From SZUA-186 sp039714155 (lineage in GTDB: Bacteria; Pseudomonadota; Gammaproteobacteria; UBA9214), in contig JBDLJX010000003.1 of assembly GCA_039714155.1 (NCBI GenBank), forward strand, positions 1 to 63,328: DNA of 63,328 nt. Reading direction: 5' to 3'. Shown in pieces: positions 50,393 through 58,610 of the stretch. The translations under genes and the position numbers were made by a program. Under the pieces are notes generated by a model. That model did no database searches and was not told the origin of the DNA. It saw only the letters and a list, made by a program, of their open reading frames with translations. How positions within the stretch are numbered: the stretch's first letter is position 1; the number at the start of each line of letters is the position of its first letter.

Positions 50393-51685
50393 ATGCCCAG
50401 CCACTGGCGAGAAGAACTCCGGCTGTTCCTCGGGGTAGTGCTCATAGCAGGCCTGGCGGGTACGCTAACGGGACAACTGCTGCCGTGCCTGTTGCTCGGC
50501 CTGCTGGTTTATCTCGGCTGGCATCTGTATCAACTGGCCCGTCTGCCGCACTTGCTCGACCAGGACGGGCAGGACGGTCCGCGGCCCAATGGCCTGTGGA
50601 AAGGCATCGTCCGGGAGGTCCGGGACCTGCAAGCCAGCAACCGCACCCGCAGACGCGATCTCTCATATCAGCTTGACCGTTTTCAGGACACGGTCAACAC
50701 ATTGCCCGATGCCGTGGTCATTCTGGGCCCGTCGGGCGGAATCGACTGGTCCAACCCCGCCGCCGGGAATCTGCTGGGTATCATGTGGCCGGGTTCACAG
50801 GGCCGGTTATTGACTGCTCTCGCACCGGACCCGGTACTCGGAGAATATCTGGCAAGCGGTGATTTTGCCATGCCGCTGGTCATTACCTCACCGGCAAACC
50901 GGGCAAAGATCCTGTCAGTTTTTATCGCCCCGCTAAAACATGAAGCCAACCGGCTAATGGTCGTGGCGCGAGACATAACCCGCCAGTATTACCTCGATGC
51001 AGCACGGCGTGATTTTGTGGCCAATGTGTCGCATGAACTGCGCACCCCCCTGACCGTAATATCCGGACTTGCTGAACAGCTGAACATGGATGAGCCTGAT
51101 CCGGCCATACTGCACCGGTCAACCGGGCTGATACTTCAACAGGCAAGACGCATGAGTGAACTGGTATCCGACCTGCTGACATTGTCACAGCTGGAAATGC
51201 AGCAGGAATCTGCACCTGAGGAGCACGTCCCGGTAGCGAAACTCCTCACGACCATCATCGAGGAAGCACGTACCCTGAGTGGTGCGGCGCAGCATGTACT
51301 GCAACTGGATATCCGTTCGCCAAACGGATTGCGCGGCAACGCAAAGGAACTCCGTACCGCCTTTTCAAACCTGGTTAGCAATGCAATCAGACATACCCCG
51401 AGCCAGGCGGAAGTCAGGGTCCGGTGGCAGGTGGATCATGCGGGCGCTCATCTCAGTGTCATTGATACCGGGGAAGGCATTGCCGCCCGCCACATCCCCC
51501 GCCTGACCGAACGACTGTATCGTGTCGATGCCAGCCATTCACGGGATACCGGGGGCACGGGCCTCGGACTGGCCATTGTCAAACACGTACTCGAGCACCA
51601 CGAGGCAGAACTGGAAATTATCAGCACGGTGGGAGGCGGCAGCACCTTTACCTGCCACTTCCCGTCCGCAAGAGTGATCTCATGA
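50393..51685 (+). CDS. phoR: Phosphate-sensor histidine kinase PhoR
   Basis: About 430 residues. Two close membrane helices lie at about 10-45; a linker and PAS domain (about 95-190; VNTLPDAVVILGPSGGIDWS) follow, as in PhoR. The H box is VANVSHELRTPLTVISG (His about 214), with N (SNLVSNAIRH), G1 (VIDTGEGI) and G2 (GTGLGLAIVKH). No big periplasmic domain is present, so sensing is through PhoU and Pst. A TTG at 50369 overlaps the phoB stop and is an alternative start. Confidence 0.92.
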   Translation: MPSHWREELRLFLGVVLIAGLAGTLTGQLLPCLLLGLLVYLGWHLYQLARLPHLLDQDGQDGPRPNGLWKGIVREVRDLQASNRTRRRDLSYQLDRFQDTVNTLPDAVVILGPSGGIDWSNPAAGNLLGIMWPGSQGRLLTALAPDPVLGEYLASGDFAMPLVITSPANRAKILSVFIAPLKHEANRLMVVARDITRQYYLDAARRDFVANVSHELRTPLTVISGLAEQLNMDEPDPAILHRSTGLILQQARRMSELVSDLLTLSQLEMQQESAPEEHVPVAKLLTTIIEEARTLSGAAQHVLQLDIRSPNGLRGNAKELRTAFSNLVSNAIRHTPSQAEVRVRWQVDHAGAHLSVIDTGEGIAARHIPRLTERLYRVDASHSRDTGGTGLGLAIVKHVLEHHEAELEIISTVGGGSTFTCHFPSARVIS

Positions 51686-51716
51686 TTAAAAAAGTATAGT
51701 GGCCTGGATGCAGCGG

Positions 51717-52127
51717 TCAGATGGTTTCCGGCAGTTTCTTCAGTACCTGCTTTAATCCGCCATTACTGACCAGTTTGAGGGCTTGCTGCAGCGACACCCA
51801 TTCACGCTTCCGGTCGGATTCTTCCCATACCTTGTAGATCCTGGTGACCCGCATCGGATAGACCTTGACGGTACAGGTCATGCCCCACTTCCTGTGCCGG
51901 TAGATACCCAGTGGCTTGCCGTGTACCCCGCCCTTCACACCGGCCTCTTCCAGCGCCTCCTTGGCAGCCGAGTTGCGCGCGCTGAGGTCGGACTCGATGA
52001 TGCCCTTGGGAATAATCCAGCGACGTTCCTTACGTGAGGTAATCAGGAGAATTTCAAGATTTCCCTTGCGCACCCGGTAGGGGATGACCCCGGACTGTCG
52101 GCAAAAGTAATCGGTCTTTACGGCCAT
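51717..52127 (-). CDS. Nudix hydrolase, diphosphoinositol/diadenosine-polyphosphate type
   Basis: A 136-residue protein. The Nudix box (about 41-66) reads PKGIIESDLSARNSAAKEAL, then EEAG, and RKWGMTCTVKVYPM is close to the C-terminal half of the SixA-Nudix fusion at 29757, so these are paralogues. Enzymes of this type cleave diphosphate bonds in diadenosine polyphosphates or diphosphoinositol phosphates, and several also cut polyphosphate. It is convergent with phoR. Confidence 0.85.
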   Translation of the reverse strand: MAVKTDYFCRQSGVIPYRVRKGNLEILLITSRKERRWIIPKGIIESDLSARNSAAKEALEEAGVKGGVHGKPLGIYRHRKWGMTCTVKVYPMRVTRIYKVWEESDRKREWVSLQQALKLVSNGGLKQVLKKLPETI

Positions 52128-52411
52128 AGGGTTCGTCTCTTGCTGCGGGTTATCAGATACACTTTAGCCAGACACACCCCTGCCAGACAAAGTAGAACAA
52201 CACGACAGGAATACAACCAGCCGGGAGTGTAACAATCCGTGGCACTAAAATACCACTGATTCCGATGACAACATGACCAGAGCGAAACAAGGCAAGCTGC
52301 GAAGAATCAGCCTCGCAGAGACTGAAAAAAACCTGCTGGCCATCTGCTACACTGTACGCGCTCTATATCAAAGACAGATACAGCCATTGCGGGAAACCGG
52401 TTCACTCCAGC

Positions 52412-53869
52412 ATGACGAAACAATCGATCTGGGAAAATATTCGGGGTTATTTCCACCCTGGTCAGGAAACCGTTATTCTCGATCACTCCCAAAGGCTTCG
52501 ACTCTCGGGCAAGGAACTGCGCATCCCCCTCAGTGGGTATCCGGAGTACCGGATCGAGATGGGCAAGCAGATTCTCATTCTGTCTCCGGACCCTGGCATC
52601 GCAGCATCTGATAACAAGTCACCCTGTGATTTCATCCTGTTCGACCCGGATCGATATCTTAACGGCATCGCCCATTTCCAAAGACTATCCCCCGGGTGTA
52701 CGCTTGCCATAGACAGCAAGGTTGAATATCAGGAACAGGTATTCAGCTCGCCACGTGATGCATTCCGCCGCCATTTTTCCGTTTCCCACACCGGTGACAG
52801 CCTGGTTTTCAGGGACCCGATATCGGAACTCGGCACCTATATTTCACTTACCGGCGACCCACAGGGAATTCCCGCACTTGCACAGCGGCGCAGGGCCGCC
52901 CTGAAGCGAGTCCTGGAAATTTTCGGCGGACCACTTGAGCCCCTGTCTCCACCTGAGGCAAGCGCAACCCTGAAACAGGTCAATGCCCTCCTCAGGAATG
53001 AAACCGGCCGTCACAAGGACGCCCTCGGCAACCCCGGTGGTGTCCTCGAGTTGCCGGACAATGTCACGCCGGTACTCGTCGGTGACCTGCATGCCCGGAT
53101 TGATAATCTGCTCACGATCCTCAGTGAGAATGCTGTCCTTGACCGCCTGGAGAAAGGCACAGCGGCACTGATCATCCTTGGGGATGCTGTACATTCGGAG
53201 GAACCTGGCAGACTCGATGACATGGAAAGTTCTCTGTTGATGATGGACCTGATTTTCAGGTTAAAACTGCAGTTTCCTGACCAGGTCTTCTATATCGTTG
53301 GCAACCATGACAGTTTTCTGCGTGAGTTAATGAAGCAAGGAATCCCCCAGGGGCTGCTCTGGGAAAAACAGGTGCTATCGTCACGCGGCGAGGCATACAA
53401 AACGGAACTGGAGCTCTTTTATCAACTGTCCCCGTTACTGGTACTCTCAAAAGATTTTATTGCCTGCCATGCAGGGCCCGCCCGCAGAAAAGTCTCGCAA
53501 CAAATCCTGATCGACGTACACCAGTTCCCCGATATTGTCCATGACATGACCTGGAACAGGATCAGGACTACGGCCTTCCCCGCTGGCTATACCCGTAGCG
53601 ATGTCTGTCAGTTCCGCAAGGGCCTGGAAGTCGGCACCGACACCCCGTTTATTGTCGGCCATCACCCCTGTTCCATTGATGAGACACTGTGGCTGAATGT
53701 CGGTCAGATCAATCAACACCACGTCATAATCAGCTCACGGCCCGATCGTGTCGGGATTTTCATCGGCATTGATGGCAAGATGGTGCCGCAAATCTACCCG
53801 GTTGAAGCACTAACCACGTGGCTGAATGAACAGGCCGCTGTGGCTACTCCTGGTACTCGTTCAAACTGA
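52412..53869 (+). CDS. Calcineurin-like metallophosphoesterase with N-terminal extension
   Basis: A 485-residue protein. An N-terminal domain of about 200 residues is unlike anything I know. The phosphoesterase domain (about 225-460) has VLVGDLHARIDNL, LIILGDAVHSEEPG, FYIVGNHDSFLREL, FIACHAGPAR and FIVGHHPC, all in the right order, though the DxH and GD spacing differs slightly from the gene at 27703. The substrate is unknown. Its stop codon lies within the repeat element that begins at 53860. The 284-base gap before it has no gene. Confidence 0.85.
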   Translation: MTKQSIWENIRGYFHPGQETVILDHSQRLRLSGKELRIPLSGYPEYRIEMGKQILILSPDPGIAASDNKSPCDFILFDPDRYLNGIAHFQRLSPGCTLAIDSKVEYQEQVFSSPRDAFRRHFSVSHTGDSLVFRDPISELGTYISLTGDPQGIPALAQRRRAALKRVLEIFGGPLEPLSPPEASATLKQVNALLRNETGRHKDALGNPGGVLELPDNVTPVLVGDLHARIDNLLTILSENAVLDRLEKGTAALIILGDAVHSEEPGRLDDMESSLLMMDLIFRLKLQFPDQVFYIVGNHDSFLRELMKQGIPQGLLWEKQVLSSRGEAYKTELELFYQLSPLLVLSKDFIACHAGPARRKVSQQILIDVHQFPDIVHDMTWNRIRTTAFPAGYTRSDVCQFRKGLEVGTDTPFIVGHHPCSIDETLWLNVGQINQHHVIISSRPDRVGIFIGIDGKMVPQIYPVEALTTWLNEQAAVATPGTRSN

Positions 53870-54030
53870 TAACAACGGATACAGAACCAAATCAAGCTGA
53901 GTGCCAGCTATATCATTGTAATAGCCACGAAACCCACGGAAGAACACGGAAAGATTTCTTGTAAAGTATTTATTTTTTCGTGTTCTTCCGTGGATTCCGT
54001 GGCCATAATTTCTATCTTTTTCAGGTTGAA
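53860..54030. mobile_element. 171-bp non-coding element, copy 2 (CCACGGAATCCACGG family)
   Basis: Ends TTCAAACTGATAACAACGG and TTTTTCAGGTTGAA correspond to copy 1 at 23860-24027. It provides the last codons and stop of the phosphoesterase on the left and ends 3 bases from the stop of the P-loop gene on the right, so it fills the whole convergent gap. Confidence 0.78.
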
Positions 54031-54033
54031 GGA

Positions 54034-54630
54034 TTAGTAATCTTCCGCATCGATAATGGTCCGGGGCATACCTTCAAAATCGGTACGCACAATAACCCGC
54101 ATGCCGCAACGGTGAAAGTGCTGTGCCAGCAATTCATACACTGCGCATTGTCGCTCGACTTCCGCTTTTGTGAGCGCCCTGTCGACCGGGTGACTTTGAA
54201 CCGAAGCGCGGGCCTTGCGTATGGTGTAAATGCGATCAGGAGGCGGCAGCTGGAAATCAAAGACAAATCGCCTCCTCCAGTTGGTCTGAAAAAACCAGAT
54301 CCTTCCCGGAGGTATCTGGATCCGTCCATAATCTACCGGAGTCGGCGCAGCAAGCCATTCCCGGTCAAACACGGTACGGCTGTCACGAAACCCCTTGAAC
54401 GGCACTCTAAAGTGCACTTCCCGCGGCCGGAATGCCAGCACCCGGCTACGCCACCAGTGATCCAGTGCGAGATCGATACTGCCTTCTTCCGGCCAGCCAC
54501 CCAGCTTCTGGATCAGGCTGGACTTGCCACTGGCTGGCGGCCCGGTGACGATGATCTGGCGAAATCGCACCCCCCGGGGAACGGCCACACCCTTGATCCA
54601 GTCAACCGCTTCAAGCTCGACACTATTCAA
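54034..54630 (-). CDS. P-loop kinase/ATPase of unknown target
   Basis: A 198-residue protein. Walker A GPPASGKSS (about 30-38) follows VRFRQIIVTG. LALDHWWRSRVLAFRPREVH and DREWLAAPTPVDYG lie downstream, and many Trp and Arg residues mark the middle. It resembles small P-loop kinases encoded near phosphoprotein phosphatases, but no substrate can be named. It lies 13 bases after the PiT gene on the same strand. Confidence 0.7.
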   Translation of the reverse strand: MNSVELEAVDWIKGVAVPRGVRFRQIIVTGPPASGKSSLIQKLGGWPEEGSIDLALDHWWRSRVLAFRPREVHFRVPFKGFRDSRTVFDREWLAAPTPVDYGRIQIPPGRIWFFQTNWRRRFVFDFQLPPPDRIYTIRKARASVQSHPVDRALTKAEVERQCAVYELLAQHFHRCGMRVIVRTDFEGMPRTIIDAEDY

Positions 54631-54643
54631 TGAACAACATGCG

Positions 54644-55909
54644 TTATGTAAACATGCCCTTCAGGGTAAAGAAGAAGAGTGCTGCCAGCGCGGCGCCAAC
54701 CGGCAATGTCACAACCCAGGAGACCACGATACTGCCGATCACACGCAGATCGATTGCCCCGACACCACGCGCCAGACCAACCCCAATCACGGCGCCCACG
54801 GCAATATGCGTGGTGGAGACCGGCAAACCGGTACGTGACGCCAGCACGACGGTTGCCGCTGCCGCCAGCGTCGCACAATAGCCGCGGCTCGGTGTAAGCT
54901 GGGTAATGCCGCTGCCGATAGTCTTCATCACCCGGTAACCCATTGTTGCCAGACCGACAACGATACCGGTCCCGCCAAGCACCAGTATCCACAAGGGCAA
55001 GGCCGCCTTTTGACCAACTTCTCCGCCGGATTGCACAATACTGATGACGGCGGCAAGGGGCGCTATGCCGTTGGCGACATCGTTCGATCCATGTGCGAAG
55101 GCCATGGCACAGGCCGTGAATATCATCATGGGGGTGAAAACCTTTTCCACGCTGGCAAAGTGAAAGTCACGATCAGCACCCGGGTCGATCTCAATCCGTT
55201 TAATCAGGAACCAGCCAATGCCGGCCAGGGTCATGCCGAAAATCACTGCCACCACGAAACTCATACCTGCAGACAGTTCGAGGTTCAGGTGCTTCAGACC
55301 CTTGAACATGGTCACGAGGGAGATAATAAAACCGACCAGAAAGATGTAGCCTGGCCCCCAGCGTTTTGCGCTCTGGAAGGGATTATCCGTATTCAGGATC
55401 AGTCGACGGATACTCATCATCAGCAGGAAGGCGAGGGTTCCTCCCAGTAGCGGTGACACCACCCAGCTGGCCGCAATCTGGGAAACCTTGCCCCACTCCA
55501 CTGCATCGACCCCGATTCCCACCATTGCGAAGCCGATTACGGCACCGACGATGGAGTGCGTCGTCGAGACCGGCCAGCCCTTGGATGAGGCCATCATTAA
55601 CCAGACCGCTGCCGCCAACAGGGCGGCAAGCATCCCGAAGACCAGGATCTCCGGATTATTGACGATTGACGAGGGGTCAATAATGCCTTTGCGGATCGTC
55701 CTGGTCACATTGCCGCCAGCAATAAAGGCACCGGCAAATTCGAAGATAGCGGCAATGATGATGGCCTGTTTGACCGTAATGGCGCCCGAGCCCACGGACG
55801 TCCCCATGGCATTGGCCACATCATTGGCGCCTATACCCCAGGTCATATACAGCCCGAAGACAACGGCCATGGCCATAAAGATGAAACCGTATGTCGCGAT
55901 TATTTCCAT
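54644..55909 (-). CDS. PiT-family inorganic phosphate transporter
   Basis: A 421-residue membrane protein. Both PiT signature repeats are present: GIGANDVANAMGTSVGSGAI (about 26-45) and FAHGSNDVANGIAPLAAVIS. STTHSIVGAVIGF and STTHIAVGAVIGVG are the paired phosphate/metal loops. It carries phosphate symported with H+ or Na+ and can also take metal-phosphate. It is downstream of the DUF47 gene by 50 bases. Confidence 0.93.
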   Translation of the reverse strand: MEIIATYGFIFMAMAVVFGLYMTWGIGANDVANAMGTSVGSGAITVKQAIIIAAIFEFAGAFIAGGNVTRTIRKGIIDPSSIVNNPEILVFGMLAALLAAAVWLMMASSKGWPVSTTHSIVGAVIGFAMVGIGVDAVEWGKVSQIAASWVVSPLLGGTLAFLLMMSIRRLILNTDNPFQSAKRWGPGYIFLVGFIISLVTMFKGLKHLNLELSAGMSFVVAVIFGMTLAGIGWFLIKRIEIDPGADRDFHFASVEKVFTPMMIFTACAMAFAHGSNDVANGIAPLAAVISIVQSGGEVGQKAALPLWILVLGGTGIVVGLATMGYRVMKTIGSGITQLTPSRGYCATLAAAATVVLASRTGLPVSTTHIAVGAVIGVGLARGVGAIDLRVIGSIVVSWVVTLPVGAALAALFFFTLKGMFT

Positions 55910-55959
55910 TGGCTTGTTCCCGGATCAGTTTTTGTTAAAGGCAGGTCATTGCCAGCAGC

Positions 55960-56640
55960 TCATCTGGCGATCAGCAGACGCAGCCGGTCGCCAACCTTCT
56001 CGGCATAATCGGCCAGGTCCCCGACCCACTCGATCAGCTGGTACCACATCATTACGGAGACCGGCTTGATCTCGTCTTCATGGTCAAACAGGTGACGAGC
56101 CAGTTCAATACCGAGTTCATCCGTGTCATCTTCAATCAGATTCAGCTGCTCGACCATTTCCTCGACCCGGCTCGCCTCGCGCCCGCGAAAGCCCATGGCC
56201 AGCAGTTCGTCCAGTTCCTCGATGATTTTTGCCGACTGTTCGCAGGCATCAATACTGCGACGGGCAAGCGCCAGCATCGGCTCCTGCATGAAATCCGGTA
56301 TTTCCATGCGGCGTTCGACCAGCATCCCGGCAATATCCTGGGCCGTATCGGCGATTGAATCCTGCATTTGCAGAACTTCCAGCAGGTCACGCCGATCCAC
56401 CGGCATAAACAGGCTTCTTGGCAAGGCGCCACGCAAGTCATTCTTGATTCTGTCGGCCTCGGCTTCCCGCTCGAAGATCTTGTTTTTGGTGGCTACCACG
56501 CCCTCCTGGTCACCGGCAGCCAGGGCTTCAAACAAGGGTGGAATCTCACGGGCGCACTCAAGCACGATACGCATATGGCCCTGCATGGCCTTAAAGGGTG
56601 ACTTGCCAAACAGGTTTGCGAATGGATTGGTGGTTGACAT
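55960..56640 (-). CDS. DUF47 (PhoU-like) partner of PiT
   Basis: A 226-residue protein of the TIGR00153/DUF47 family. Residues about 20-220 are PhoU-like helices (GDQEGVVATKNKIFEREAEA, LQMQDSIADTAQDIAGML, EDDTDELGIELARHLF). It is usually encoded beside PiT transporters and thought to regulate them. It starts with MSTTNPFANLFGKSPFKA, typical of the family. A weak FNR-like site lies upstream at 56721. Confidence 0.9.
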   Translation of the reverse strand: MSTTNPFANLFGKSPFKAMQGHMRIVLECAREIPPLFEALAAGDQEGVVATKNKIFEREAEADRIKNDLRGALPRSLFMPVDRRDLLEVLQMQDSIADTAQDIAGMLVERRMEIPDFMQEPMLALARRSIDACEQSAKIIEELDELLAMGFRGREASRVEEMVEQLNLIEDDTDELGIELARHLFDHEDEIKPVSVMMWYQLIEWVGDLADYAEKVGDRLRLLIAR

Positions 56641-56720
56641 GGTTGTTATCTCCTGTGGCCTTCACTGCATAGAGGATACAGGCAGGTTCCCTGTTCGGGA
56701 AACCAGGAGCCTGGCTATGT

Positions 56721-56734
56721 ATGACCTGGATCAA
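56721..56734 (-). promoter_or_regulatory. Weak FNR-like site
   Basis: ATGACCTGGATCAA matches eight of ten conserved bases of TTGAT-N4-ATCAA. It lies about 80 bases upstream of the DUF47-PiT pair. The 240-base gap 56641-56880 holds no gene I can support. Confidence 0.3.
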
Positions 56735-56880
56735 ATAAGGCGGTGAAAAGCATATGCATGGTTGGTTTATTATGCCTGTCCGATGTACCCCCTGAACAGC
56801 CCGGTTTCCTGTCCTGGCGGGCGGCGGCAGATAACGACGGGCATCCTGACACTGCAACACCACGACACTGGGGCAAACGA

Positions 56881-58452
56881 CTATTTTTTACCATCAAGTA
56901 TCGCTTCCAGCCGGTCACAGAACGTACTGATCACCTTGATGCGCGCGAAACGCTTGTCGTTGCCCTCAACCAGCACCCAGGGAGCAGAATAGGTACTGGT
57001 GTGCTCGACGATATCGTTGACCGCCCATTCGTAATCATCCCATTTCTCGCGGTTGCGCCAGTCTTCCTCGGTCAGTTTCCAGCGTTTGTGGGGCGTCTGC
57101 TCACGGGCCTTGAAGCGTTCCAGTTGTTCATCCTTGGTTATGTGGACCCAGTATTTCAGCAGCAGGATCCCGTGGTCCGTCAGCTGTTCCTCGAATTCAT
57201 TGATCTCGGCAAAAGCCCGCTTCCATTCATCCTCGGAGGCAAACCCCTCAACCCGCTCCACCAGGACGCGTCCGTACCAGCTGCGGTCAAAAATGTTAAC
57301 ACGGCCGGCGCGGGACAGGTGTCGCCAGAAACGCCACAGGTAGTGGTGGGCCCGTTCTTCATCCGTTGGCGCGGCAATCGGCAGGACCTGGTAGTGGCGG
57401 GCATCCAGTGCTGCGGTTACCCGGCGGATTGCACCGCCCTTACCGGCGGCATCGGCCCCCTCGAACATCAGGATGGTCGATATCTTCTTCTTCAGTGCAT
57501 TGCGATGCAGCTTGTTCAGCCGCGCCTGGCATTTCTTCAGCTGCTTCTTGTAGTCGGATTTCTTCAGCTGCAGCGACATGTCCAGGCTGGACAGTACCGT
57601 GACCCTCTGCAGCGGGCGGATTACAGTAGCCGGTTCATCCGCCTCCCCTTTCGGGGCCTCCACAACTGATTGCCGATCCTCCGCCAGGTGCGACTCACGC
57701 TCAGCTGCCAGCTGCTCCAGCAATAATGCCTTGTTGCGGGCTTCGTCAAGATGTGTGGCGATCTCGTTGCGTACAATTTCCCCGATAGTCAGGCTGCGGA
57801 AACACGGGTCCACGCCCTCGACGATCGTCCAGGGTGCCGTACCGGTACTGGTGCGCATGATGGTACGCTCCGCCGCTGCCTCGAAGCGGTCATAAATGTG
57901 CCAGTGATCCCAGTCCTGCTGGGTGACCCGCCAGCTCGTCAGGGGATCCTTCTCCAGCTTCTTCAGGCGTCGATTCTGGGCATCATGACTCAGGTGCATC
58001 CAGAACTTGAGGATCAGCGCACCGTCATCGGCAAGGGCCTTCTCGAATGCCAGGATCCGGTCCAGACGGTCATCAAAGGTTGCCTCGTCATCCTTCTCAT
58101 ATACCCGGCGCAGTATCGGCTGCGAATACCAGGAACTCAGGAACAGGCCGATGTGACCATTTGGCGGTAAATCGCGCCAGAAGCGCCAGTATTCCGGCCG
58201 GTCACGTTCTTCATCGGACGGCTCGTCATAGGCCCTGGTGATCAGCCAGCGCGGATCCATCCACTCATTGAGAAGGTTAACGGTATCCCCCTTGCCGCCA
58301 CCATCCACGCCGGCAAACAGGATGATTACCGGAAATTCGCTGCTTACTCTGAGATTTGCCTGCACCTCGAGCAATGCCTGCCGCAGTACCGGTTCCCGCT
58401 GATTAAATTCACTTTTCGGAACTTTCTGCCCAAGCTCGGCTGTTCTGAACAT
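56881..58452 (-). CDS. pap: Polyphosphate:AMP phosphotransferase (two PPK2 domains)
   Basis: A 523-residue protein with two PPK2 domains, the PAP type that makes ADP from AMP with polyphosphate. The N-terminal domain has a weakened Walker A (FAGVDGGGKGDTV) and lacks the Asp in its Walker B (LFLSSWYSQPI). The C-terminal domain (about 280-520) is intact: FEGADAAGKGGAIRRV, NIFDRSWYGRVLVERVEGF and the lid region RFWRHL. The active domain is therefore the second one. No class-1 PPK is in the window to make polyphosphate. It faces the 2-phosphoglycerate-kinase-like gene. Confidence 0.92.
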   Translation of the reverse strand: MFRTAELGQKVPKSEFNQREPVLRQALLEVQANLRVSSEFPVIILFAGVDGGGKGDTVNLLNEWMDPRWLITRAYDEPSDEERDRPEYWRFWRDLPPNGHIGLFLSSWYSQPILRRVYEKDDEATFDDRLDRILAFEKALADDGALILKFWMHLSHDAQNRRLKKLEKDPLTSWRVTQQDWDHWHIYDRFEAAAERTIMRTSTGTAPWTIVEGVDPCFRSLTIGEIVRNEIATHLDEARNKALLLEQLAAERESHLAEDRQSVVEAPKGEADEPATVIRPLQRVTVLSSLDMSLQLKKSDYKKQLKKCQARLNKLHRNALKKKISTILMFEGADAAGKGGAIRRVTAALDARHYQVLPIAAPTDEERAHHYLWRFWRHLSRAGRVNIFDRSWYGRVLVERVEGFASEDEWKRAFAEINEFEEQLTDHGILLLKYWVHITKDEQLERFKAREQTPHKRWKLTEEDWRNREKWDDYEWAVNDIVEHTSTYSAPWVLVEGNDKRFARIKVISTFCDRLEAILDGKK

Positions 58453-58526
58453 GACTATCCTCCTGGTCTTCGACCCGTAGCCGTATCTACACCTTAACCG
58501 GAATCCTTAAAACCGTTATCATCTAT

Positions 58527-58584
58527 TATAATACCAGTCTTATAATACCAGTCTTAATTAATACCAGTCCGAACGTTCCAGTCT
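58527..58584. repeat. Tandem TATAATACCAGTCT repeats with built-in -10 boxes
   Basis: TATAATACCAGTCT occurs twice in a row (58527-58540, 58541-58554), followed by the degenerate TAATTAATACCAGTCC (58555-58570) and GAACGTTCCAGTCT (58571-58584). Each of the first two contains TATAAT. The unit also occurs as ATACCAGTC at about 35087 before the CofD-like gene. Confidence 0.6.
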
Positions 58585-58610
58585 GAATACGCTGGCAGGC
58601 AGGATGATAT

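Noticed and set aside
56743..57669. A 308-residue open frame opposite the PPK2 gene
   Set aside because: It lies mostly antisense to the conserved C-terminal PPK2 domain and resembles no protein.
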